From Alkanindiges sp. (GTDB lineage: Bacteria > Pseudomonadota > Gammaproteobacteria > Pseudomonadales > Moraxellaceae), in contig JASLIR010000276.1 in NCBI GenBank assembly GCA_030152125.1, positions 1-12,106 on the forward strand: a stretch of 12,106 nt of DNA. The letters are read 5' to 3'. This document shows, piece after piece, positions 6,195-12,106 of this stretch (position 1 is its first letter; each line of letters starts with the position of its first letter). The translations under genes were made by a program, and so were the position numbers. The notes beneath the pieces were generated by a model that did no database searches, had not been told where the DNA came from, and saw only the letters and a program-made list of their open reading frames with translations.

Positions 6195-7646
6195 ATGACC
6201 AGCAAACCCTTAAGCCCGCTTGATGCCGCATTCCTGTGGGGAGAGTCAGACAAGAACCTGATGAATATTGCGCACCTGGATATTTTCCGCTTACCGCCGG
6301 AGGCCGGGCCGGACTTTGTGCAGGCGCTTTGGGAGCATTTCCGCGCAGAAACAACTGCAGTTACCCCATTTGACCGCCGTCTCGAATCGGCAGCATTCAG
6401 CCGCCTGCTGCCGCGCTGGGAAAGCGTTAAGCAACTGGACCTTGATTACCATATGCAGCGCCATGTATTGCCGCAGCCGGGTGGCCAGCGCGAACTTGGC
6501 GTTCTTGTGTCGCGCCTGCACGGGATTCGCATGGACCGCAGCCAGCCCTTGTGGCAGCTGCACCTGATTGAAGGACTGAATGATGGGCGCATTGCCCTGT
6601 ATATCAAGGGACATCACGCCCTACTGGATGGTATTGCCACGGTGCGCCTAGCCCGCAAGGTCATGTCGGAAGACCCTGCCGAGCGTGGCCGCCCGGCAAT
6701 CTGGGCCTATCGTGAAGCCCGGCGCGCCCGGCCTGTCAGCCCAGGTAAGGAGGCGGAAGCCAATGCTGGCAGCGATGTGACCAGCCTGCTGATGCAGTCA
6801 ATCCTTGCCTCGGTGCGACAGGTGAATGCACAGGTTTCGGGAATTCAGGCGGTATGGCGCATGTATGGCGGGATGGCCGGATCGGCAGCCCGTACCATCA
6901 TTCCTGGCCTGAGTGAGGCAGAAAAAAGCCTGGTCACGCCGTTTTCTGCACCGCGCTCCATCCTGAACGGCCCGATTAGCGCCGAGCGCCGTATTGCAAC
7001 ACAATCCTTTGCAATGGAGCGTATTAGTGCACTTGCCAAACGTGCTGGCGGAACGGTTAACGACGTTATTCTTGCCATTTGTGCGGGTGGGTTGCGCCGT
7101 TACCTGACCGAGGTGGGTGAGCTACCTGACAAGCCGCTGGTTGCCGGGATGCCGATGTCGTTCCGGCCCAAGGACTCTGAGGATGCGGAAGGCAACGCTA
7201 CCACCATGGCGCTGGCAACGCTGGCCACGGATATTGATGACGTGCGGGCACGCTTTGCAGCCATTATCGAGTCTACAGTCAGCGCAAAGGCGCACATGAG
7301 CCGGATGTCCGGGTCGGCAGTAATCGCCTATACCGCAATGCTGATGGCACCGTTTGGCGCGGGGCTGGTAACGGGCATGAGCAGCCGGGTCAAGCCGATG
7401 TTCAATGTGGTGATTTCCAACCTTGCCGCACCACGCAACAAGCTGTATTACAACGGCCTGACCCTGGAGGAGTGGCATGCAGTATCGATCCCGCTGGACG
7501 GGCAGGCACTTAACATCACCATCATGTCCTATGCGGAGCGGCTGAATCTGTGTATTACCGCAAGCGCCACCCTGCCGCATATCCAGCGCCTGGCGCCCTA
7601 CTGTGGTGAGGCGCTTGCCGAGCTGGAGGCAGCTTACGCCGTGTAG
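6195..7646 (+). CDS. Wax ester synthase / acyl-CoA:diacylglycerol acyltransferase (WS/DGAT)
   Basis: Esterifies fatty alcohols or diacylglycerol with acyl-CoA, making wax esters or triacylglycerols that accumulate as storage droplets at the inner membrane. The protein has 483 residues from ATG 6195, close to the family's usual 450-500. Family motifs in order: N-terminal PLSPLDAAFLW (about 5-15), PLW (118-120), the catalytic HHxxxDG as HHALLDG (140-146), TVNDVILAICAGGLRRYL with the ND motif (289-290), a middle FNVVISNL segment (about 403-410), and the C-terminal LNITIMSY (439-446). An in-frame ATG at 6123 would add 24 residues unlike any WS/DGAT start, so 6195 is preferred, although both have only weak ribosome binding sites (AGAG-type). 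G+C is near 59% in a 360-base sample against about 52% in ilvD. Substrate preference (alcohol or diacylglycerol) cannot be read from sequence. Predicted to be monocistronic. Confidence 0.95.
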   Translation: MTSKPLSPLDAAFLWGESDKNLMNIAHLDIFRLPPEAGPDFVQALWEHFRAETTAVTPFDRRLESAAFSRLLPRWESVKQLDLDYHMQRHVLPQPGGQRELGVLVSRLHGIRMDRSQPLWQLHLIEGLNDGRIALYIKGHHALLDGIATVRLARKVMSEDPAERGRPAIWAYREARRARPVSPGKEAEANAGSDVTSLLMQSILASVRQVNAQVSGIQAVWRMYGGMAGSAARTIIPGLSEAEKSLVTPFSAPRSILNGPISAERRIATQSFAMERISALAKRAGGTVNDVILAICAGGLRRYLTEVGELPDKPLVAGMPMSFRPKDSEDAEGNATTMALATLATDIDDVRARFAAIIESTVSAKAHMSRMSGSAVIAYTAMLMAPFGAGLVTGMSSRVKPMFNVVISNLAAPRNKLYYNGLTLEEWHAVSIPLDGQALNITIMSYAERLNLCITASATLPHIQRLAPYCGEALAELEAAYAV

Positions 7647-7667
7647 CCGGGCTTAGCTTGCCTGAGT

Positions 7668-7696
7668 GGTTTGTGGTAGCCAGGGCGCCGCAAACC
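7668..7696. terminator. Stem-loop between convergent WS/DGAT and radical SAM genes
   Basis: GGTTTGTGG (7668-7676) pairs with CCGCAAACC (7688-7696) over nine positions, eight Watson-Crick and one G-U, with an 11-nt loop. It occupies the 82-bp gap between the two convergent stop codons, where a shared terminator is expected. Neither strand has a T-tract after the stem, so it is not a canonical intrinsic terminator. Confidence 0.35.
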
Positions 7697-7728
7697 GCCA
7701 CCCTCTGTACCATGACTTGCCTTTGCCT

Positions 7729-9354
7729 TTAAGTGCGGGTGGCTGATGCAGGCTGAATGGCATCTATTTGCTGGTGCAGTGGAATACGCCGGGCAGCTTT
7801 AGCCAGTGCGTATTCGTGCTGCGACAGGCTGCCGCCATAATAGTCCGCCAGTGCAATACCTGTACGTTTGGGGCGTTTTTTGTATAAAAAATCCCACCAT
7901 TCCCGCAGCCACACTCGTCGTCCCATCCGGGTATACCAGCGCAAGGCATGGCTAATCTCTTTATCCCGGCTGAACAGTACGCGTTTCCAGGCTGTCCAGC
8001 GCCCCTGCAATACCGCCTCAATCAGTTTGCCCCACAAAAATACCAGCCACGGTGCAATATGCGGGTTATCAATCACCTGGTGTTTATAGTCCCAGTAGCG
8101 GGTGTCCAGCTGTACCAGCTGGCGCTGCATGATGTCATCATAAAATGGTACCCAGCGATGCGGGGTGGCATACAGGATTTGAATCTGGTCCGGGTCGTAC
8201 ACCAGTAAGTGGCGCATGGCGTGGTAAAAATCGCGGTGGTGTTCTTCGCTAAAACCAATGACATAAGTAGCCATAGATAAAATACCATGCTGGCGCAGCA
8301 GGCGAATGGCCTGATAATCTTCCGACATGGATGCGCCTTTTTTAATTTGCGCCAGGGTGTTTTCGTTATAGCTTTCTATGCCCAGCAAAAAGCGGATTAC
8401 CCCGGCCTGTTTGTACAGGTGCAAAAATTCGGCATCACGCACAATGTCGCTGGTGCGGGTGGAGCCAACAATCAGCAGGTTTACATTTTCGGCAATCAGG
8501 GCCACTAAAAAGGCTTTCCACGCCTTGCGTGAGCCGGTAGGCAGCTCATCGGCCAGATTAATCAGTTCCACCCCATGCTTGCGATGTAAATCCGCCAGCT
8601 CCCGGGCAAATTTAACCGGGTCACGATGCCGGTATTTAGTCCAGAAACCGCGCTGACCGCAATAACTGCACAGGTAGGGGCAGCCACGGGAAAACTGTGC
8701 CACCACGGCACGTTTGCCGCCCCAATAGCTGTATTTTTTAAAGTCGATCAGTTCCCAGCCGATGCGATAGTCATCCAGGCAACTGATCATACTGGCGGCC
8801 GCTGTGGCAATAACCGGCCAGCAACCCGCCTGCAGGCGGGCATCTGTACGGGAGTACTGCCGGAAGGCAATGCCTGCAACCGTCATTAAATCCTGTTGCC
8901 GGGTGAGGGCATTGATCAGGCTTAGGCAGGTTTGTTCCCCTTCACCGCGTACCACAAAGTCGATGGCCGGACATTCCTGCAAAATGTCCTGGTAGTGATA
9001 GGTGGGATAAACCCCGCCATAAATAATCATACAGTCCGGCAGTTTCTTTTTAATCAGTTCAGCCAGAATCATCACCGTGGGATGCACTGAACTGGAACCG
9101 GAATGACCAATCAGCACATGGTCTGGCTGTTTATCTGCCAGTTGTTCAATAATGTCGTGATGGCGCAGGTTGGCATAATCGGCATCCAGCAGTCCAACCT
9201 GATAGCCAGCATCCAGTAAGGGGCCGCCAATGCAAAGCAGGCCCAGCGGGGGCAGGTGATCATCCGGCACGCGGCTGCCAATGGCAGTATGTGGCGGGTT
9301 TAACAGCACAATACGTGCCGTGGTATGACTATGATGTTCTGGTAAAAGCGCCAC
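7729..9354 (-). CDS. Cobalamin-binding radical SAM protein, BchE-like (Mg-protoporphyrin IX monomethyl ester anaerobic cyclase family)
   Basis: A 541-residue class B radical SAM enzyme. The N-terminal half (about 14-150) is a Rossmann-like B12-binding domain with LPPLGLLCIGGPLLDAGY, a YGGVYPT loop (112-118) and FVVRGEGE (133-140). It lacks the DxHxxG cobalamin-His motif, as BchE-type proteins do. The radical SAM domain starts at about 212 and carries the [4Fe-4S] motif CxxxCxxC (C225, C229, C232) in FSRGCPYLCSYCGQ. The following FW-YRHRDP-NLADELPT stretch and the later TPHRW-PF segment closely resemble BchE, which forms the isocyclic ring of bacteriochlorophyll without oxygen. Other B12-radical SAM functions are possible, since no other pigment gene is visible. 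The start is GTG at 9354, supported by GGAG 6 nt upstream (complement of 9361-9364). It is convergent with WS/DGAT. Family confidence is high; the exact reaction is uncertain. Confidence 0.85.
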   Translation of the reverse strand: MALLPEHHSHTTARIVLLNPPHTAIGSRVPDDHLPPLGLLCIGGPLLDAGYQVGLLDADYANLRHHDIIEQLADKQPDHVLIGHSGSSSVHPTVMILAELIKKKLPDCMIIYGGVYPTYHYQDILQECPAIDFVVRGEGEQTCLSLINALTRQQDLMTVAGIAFRQYSRTDARLQAGCWPVIATAAASMISCLDDYRIGWELIDFKKYSYWGGKRAVVAQFSRGCPYLCSYCGQRGFWTKYRHRDPVKFARELADLHRKHGVELINLADELPTGSRKAWKAFLVALIAENVNLLIVGSTRTSDIVRDAEFLHLYKQAGVIRFLLGIESYNENTLAQIKKGASMSEDYQAIRLLRQHGILSMATYVIGFSEEHHRDFYHAMRHLLVYDPDQIQILYATPHRWVPFYDDIMQRQLVQLDTRYWDYKHQVIDNPHIAPWLVFLWGKLIEAVLQGRWTAWKRVLFSRDKEISHALRWYTRMGRRVWLREWWDFLYKKRPKRTGIALADYYGGSLSQHEYALAKAARRIPLHQQIDAIQPASATRT

Positions 9355-9370
9355 AGCAGACTCCGCATCA

Positions 9371-9400
9371 ACTTTTTAGGGGTGATTTACTCTAAAAAGT
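9371..9400. promoter_or_regulatory. Perfect 9-bp inverted repeat ACTTTTTAG/CTAAAAAGT upstream of the radical SAM gene
   Basis: ACTTTTTAG at 9371-9379 and its exact complement CTAAAAAGT at 9392-9400 are separated by 12 bp, so the half-site centres are 21 bp apart, two turns of the helix. The repeat lies 17-46 bp upstream of the GTG start, just ahead of the GGAG ribosome binding site. As DNA it fits an operator for a dimeric regulator; as RNA it would form a hairpin in the leader. No regulator is assigned. Confidence 0.5.
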
Positions 9401-9404
9401 GCAG

Positions 9405-9442
9405 ATGTGTTTTTGCTGGAGTCCGCATGTGTTTTTGGTGAA
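9405..9442. repeat. Tandem 16-bp direct repeat beginning ATGTGTTTTTG
   Basis: The 16-base units at 9405-9420 and 9427-9442 match at 14 positions and repeat every 22 bp. A further short match, TCCGCAT at 9362-9368 and 9422-9428, has a 60-bp period. With the adjacent inverted repeat this makes an 80-bp block of iterated sequence upstream of the radical SAM gene. It could be multiple regulator half-sites. Confidence 0.45.
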
Positions 9443-9470
9443 GGATACTGTAAAAGGGATTTAAATCTAC

Positions 9471-9487
9471 CCGGTTAAATAAACCGG
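9471..9487. promoter_or_regulatory. Inverted repeat CCGGTT-aaata-AACCGG
   Basis: A perfect 6-bp dyad with a 5-bp centre in the divergent spacer between the radical SAM and DUF695 genes. It is about 120 bp upstream of the radical SAM start and 50 bp before the DUF695 -10 candidate. It may be an operator serving either gene. The N5 spacing matches the dyad at 2599-2615, but the arm sequences differ. Confidence 0.3.
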
Positions 9488-9537
9488 AAAATTATGTTTA
9501 ACAAGGTGTTGTCATTGTCTGTGCTTTTTGCCTTGTC

Positions 9538-9546
9538 TGCTACAAT
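9538..9546 (+). promoter_or_regulatory. Extended -10 promoter candidate for the DUF695 gene
   Basis: TG at 9538-9539, one base, then TACAAT (9541-9546) gives an extended -10 element with five of six consensus bases. No good -35 hexamer is found at 16-18 bp, which extended -10 promoters tolerate. Transcription would start near 9553, leaving a leader of about 59 nt before ATG 9612. Confidence 0.45.
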
Positions 9547-9611
9547 TTTAGCCGATAGTGCTATTCATATATCAACAGCCTATAGTCCTTAAAATACAGA
9601 GACCTGAAAAT

Positions 9612-10682
9612 ATGTATGCTAATTTCTGGAACTGGTTCCAACAACATGAGAAAGCGTTTTTTGCTGCGGTTAAAAATCAGGAAAATCTTGAAGAAGACTT
9701 TTTTGATAAATTATCACCCCAACTGGATACCATCAAAGAAGGTATTTATTTTTTGGCTGGTATGTCAGGAGATAAAACTGCCGAGCTTATTTTTACGCCC
9801 GACGGCAATATCAAAAATATAATATTTGCCGAAGAACTGGTTGCAAGCGCCCCCAGTTTAGCTAACTGGAAATTTACTGCACTTAAACAGCCTGCTGCTG
9901 ATGGCGATAGTTTTTCCATTGATATGTCAGGTTTTAGTTTTAGCGGCGATAATTTGTCTTTCTATGTCAATGAATCAGCTGAATATCCAGAGCTCATTGA
10001 TTTATCGGTTGTTTATGACGGTTTTGATGAAGAAGAAAAATATACAGTCAGCAACGGGGTTTATATCTTTCTGGATAATTATCTTGGAGAGTTAAATGCG
10101 GTGACGCTGATAGAGCACTTAACAGTCATTGGCCCGGATGATGCACAAAAACCATGTTTAGCAATCAGTGAGCTTCAAGCGTATTTATTACAGCGAGAGC
10201 AGGCACATTTGAAAAAATATGCGACTTTCAGAAAGGATACTGAAAATGACAGCTATGCAGGCTTGGAGGCCACATTAAACAATGGCTTGCCTGCGCTGGC
10301 TGTAGTTAACACCTCATTACTGGCGTGGGATAGTAAGGTGTCACACCCCTGGATTGTTAAAATAGAGATTGGTTATGACGGGTCAGATAATAACGGGTTG
10401 CCGGATAGTGCTGCCTATGAGGGGCTGGATGATCTGGAAAGCGATGTGATGCTTGAGTTAAAAGATGTTGATGGGTATTTGAATGTGGCCAGAGAAACAG
10501 CAGACAGTTTAAGAACCATTTATTTTGCATGTGCAGATTTTAGAAAACCATCAAAAACCCTGCATGCAGTTGCTGCAAAATATGCAAGCCAGTTTTTGGT
10601 CAAATACGATATTTATCAGGATAAATACTGGCAAACATTTAAAAAGTTTCAGTTAGCCAACGAGGCCAACGAAGTCAACTAA
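9612..10682 (+). CDS. DUF695-type protein of unknown function
   Basis: A 356-residue, acidic, apparently cytoplasmic protein; no signal peptide, membrane segment or catalytic motif is seen. The N-terminal part (about 1-95, from YANFWNWFQQHEKAFF) looks like a helical domain followed by strands. The C-terminal third carries what I read as DUF695 features: GLPALAVVNTSLL, WDSKVSHPWIVKIEIGYDG, NNGLPD and the terminal YDIYQDKYWQTF. DUF695 has no established biochemical role. ATG 9612 is preferred over an in-frame GTG at 9558: that one would fall almost on the predicted transcription start, and its extra 18 residues look non-coding. The ribosome binding site is weak (AGAG, about 10 nt spacer). The gene is much more AT-rich than its neighbours (about 38% G+C over 360 counted bases), suggesting acquisition by transfer. 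Its strand is opposite to both neighbours, so it is probably transcribed alone. Confidence 0.7.
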   Translation: MYANFWNWFQQHEKAFFAAVKNQENLEEDFFDKLSPQLDTIKEGIYFLAGMSGDKTAELIFTPDGNIKNIIFAEELVASAPSLANWKFTALKQPAADGDSFSIDMSGFSFSGDNLSFYVNESAEYPELIDLSVVYDGFDEEEKYTVSNGVYIFLDNYLGELNAVTLIEHLTVIGPDDAQKPCLAISELQAYLLQREQAHLKKYATFRKDTENDSYAGLEATLNNGLPALAVVNTSLLAWDSKVSHPWIVKIEIGYDGSDNNGLPDSAAYEGLDDLESDVMLELKDVDGYLNVARETADSLRTIYFACADFRKPSKTLHAVAAKYASQFLVKYDIYQDKYWQTFKKFQLANEANEVN

Positions 10683-10725
10683 TTCAGCCAGCCAAGCCAG
10701 TATCTATCCGGTGTGATGTATATTT

Positions 10726-10750
10726 GCTGAGGCATTAATGAATGCTTAGC
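10726..10750. terminator. Stem-loop between convergent DUF695 and ppc genes
   Basis: GCTGAGGCATT and AATGCTTAGC (10726-10736 and 10741-10750) form a stem of about ten pairs with one bulged G, one G-U pair and a 4-nt loop. It lies in the 63-bp convergent gap and overlaps the ppc stop codon (TAA at 10748-10746). There is no T-tract on either side, so a terminator role is only plausible. Confidence 0.3.
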
Positions 10751-12106
10751 CCGTATTCCTTAAGCCCGCAGCAATCCCGGCAATCGTCACCATCAGGGCA
10801 TGGTCATAGGCATCACTGCCACTTTCGCGGCGGCGGTGCATCAGTTCGGCTTGCAATAAATGCAGTGGTAACACATAGGGCGTGCGTACGGTGATCGAGC
10901 GCTTGAGCACCGGGGCATTTTTAAGCAGTTCCTGTTCATCAATCACATGCAGCAGGGTGTCGGTGGCACTGTCCAGCCGGCGACGCAGCTCCTTGCCCAG
11001 TGTTACCAGTTGCGCATCGCGGGTCAGGCGTGATTCATAATAAGCGGTGATATTGCCATCCGCCTTGGCCAGCACCATTTCCAGCATGTCCAGAATGGTC
11101 TGGAAATATGGCCAGTTCTGCTTCATGTCATGAATGCTGTCCTGCAACCCGGCCTGTATGGCCGTATTGATGGCACGCCCGGTGCCCAGCCATGCCGGTA
11201 ACATCAGGCGTACCTGCGTCCAGGCAAACACCCACGGAATAGCACGCAAGGATTCAATGCCACCGGATACCTTGCGCCGCGCCGGGCGTGACCCTAGTGG
11301 CAGCATTTGCAGTTCCAGTTCCGGTGTTACGGTGCGCAGGTACTGGATGAACAAGGGATTCTCGCGCACGGTTTCACGGTAGGTTTGTACCGCCACCTGC
11401 GTCATGTTATCCATCATTTCGCGCCATTCGGTTTTGGCTTTCGGTGGTGGCAGTAACGTCGCTTCCAGAGTGGCGCTGGCGTACAGTTCCAGGTTGCGCA
11501 AGGCAATGCCCAGCATGCCGAATTTAAAGCGGATCATTTCGCCCTGTTCCGTAACCCGAATAGCGCCTTTAACCGAACCCGGTGGCTGCGACAGCAAGGC
11601 CTGGTGGGTGGGCGCACCGCCACGGCTGATGGAGCCGCCACGGCCGTGAAACAGGGTCAGGGTGACGCCATGTTTTGCCGCCACTTGCGTAAGCTGTTCC
11701 TGTGCGCGGTATTGCGCCCAGTTGGCTGCCAGAAAACCGGCATCCTTGGCTGAGTCGGAATAGCCAATCATGATTTCCTGTCTGGCCTGGCCGCTTTTCG
11801 GGTCGCTAATGGCCTGCTTGTACCAGTCGATACTAAGCAGCTGGTTCAGGCTATCGGCAGCGTTGTTCAGGTCTTTCAGGGTTTCAAACAGCGGTACCAC
11901 CCGCATGGGGTGCTTAATTTCGGCCTCTTTCTGCAGCAGCATCACTGCCAGTACATCGTTTGGATATTCCGCCATGGAAATTACATAGGCACCCAGTGAG
12001 TGCTGGGGCTGTTTGGCCAGCATGCGCACGGTTGCCAGTACTTCCTGCACATTGTCGGAAAGGATGCTGGCATCCGCTACGGCATTCAAGTGCTGGGGCA
12101 GCAGGG
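10746..12106 (-). CDS. ppc: Phosphoenolpyruvate carboxylase, C-terminal half (partial)
   Basis: Carboxylates PEP with bicarbonate to oxaloacetate, refilling the TCA cycle. The open frame continues through the right edge, so about 453 of an expected 880 or so residues are present. The apparent TTG start near 12089 is internal, not the true start. Visible family signatures, in order: [29 protein letters not shown], the active-site signature [13 protein letters not shown], the glycine-rich catalytic loop [82 protein letters not shown], and the invariant C-terminus [12 protein letters not shown]. The terminal Asn region and the AKAD lysine belong to the aspartate feedback site in the E. coli enzyme, so allosteric inhibition by aspartate is likely retained. 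The C-terminal part looks intact, with no frameshift. Confidence 0.97.
   Translation of the reverse strand, partial: [452 protein letters not shown]

Noticed and set aside
9558..9611. GTG start for the DUF695 protein
   Set aside because: It would lie within a few bases of the predicted transcription start and lacks a ribosome binding site; ATG 9612 fits better.
9355..9611. FNR (TTGAT-N4-ATCAA) or PpsR/CrtJ (TGT-N12-ACA) site near the BchE-like gene
   Set aside because: I looked for both because of the BchE resemblance; no convincing match is present.
12087..12089. TTG as the start of ppc
   Set aside because: The frame continues to the window edge with sequence typical of the middle of PEP carboxylase, so the gene is cut by the window, not short.
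1..12106. CRISPR array, transposon, integrase or tRNA gene
   Set aside because: No evenly spaced repeats, transposase-like proteins, terminal inverted repeats or tRNA cloverleaf sequence were found on either strand.

Overview
This 12.1 kb window looks like ordinary chromosome from a Gram-negative gammaproteobacterium. A lipid-storing member of the Pseudomonadales/Moraxellaceae type is my best guess, because it carries a wax-ester/triacylglycerol synthase, a short-form dihydroxy-acid dehydratase and a proteobacterial PEP carboxylase. The taxonomic placement is inference from protein families, not from a marker gene. I see no tRNA, rRNA, CRISPR array, transposase or integrase.

Layout, left to right. 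(1) A NarL/ComA-type two-component system on the minus strand: a response regulator cut off by the left edge, and a large polytopic histidine kinase that overlaps it by 8 bp. (2) An intergenic region of about 360 bp with four perfect inverted repeats, between the divergent kinase and ilvD genes. (3) A probable plus-strand operon of ilvD (branched-chain amino acid synthesis) and a protein with two cysteine-poor DsbA/HCCA-isomerase-like thioredoxin folds. (4) An AT-rich spacer with a promoter candidate, a 10-bp tandem direct repeat and a bipartite stem-loop, leading to a WS/DGAT acyltransferase. (5) Convergent to it, a cobalamin-binding radical SAM enzyme of the BchE type on the minus strand, with a GTG start and a repeat-rich upstream region. 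(6) Divergent from that, an AT-rich gene for a DUF695-type protein. (7) Convergent to it, the C-terminal half of PEP carboxylase (ppc), which runs off the right edge.

Functionally the window is a mosaic rather than one pathway. IlvD and PEP carboxylase are central metabolism, feeding branched-chain amino acids and oxaloacetate. WS/DGAT makes neutral storage lipids from acyl-CoA. The two-component system probably responds to an envelope or membrane signal. Base composition is uneven: hand counts over 360-base samples gave about 52% G+C in ilvD, 59% in the WS/DGAT gene and 38% in the DUF695 gene. The last of these is a good candidate for a recent import.

The most interesting items are the BchE-like radical SAM gene with no photosynthesis genes visible, the operator-like repeat cluster in front of it, the double thioredoxin-fold protein without CXXC coupled to ilvD, and the paired 17-bp dyads beside the ComP-like kinase.
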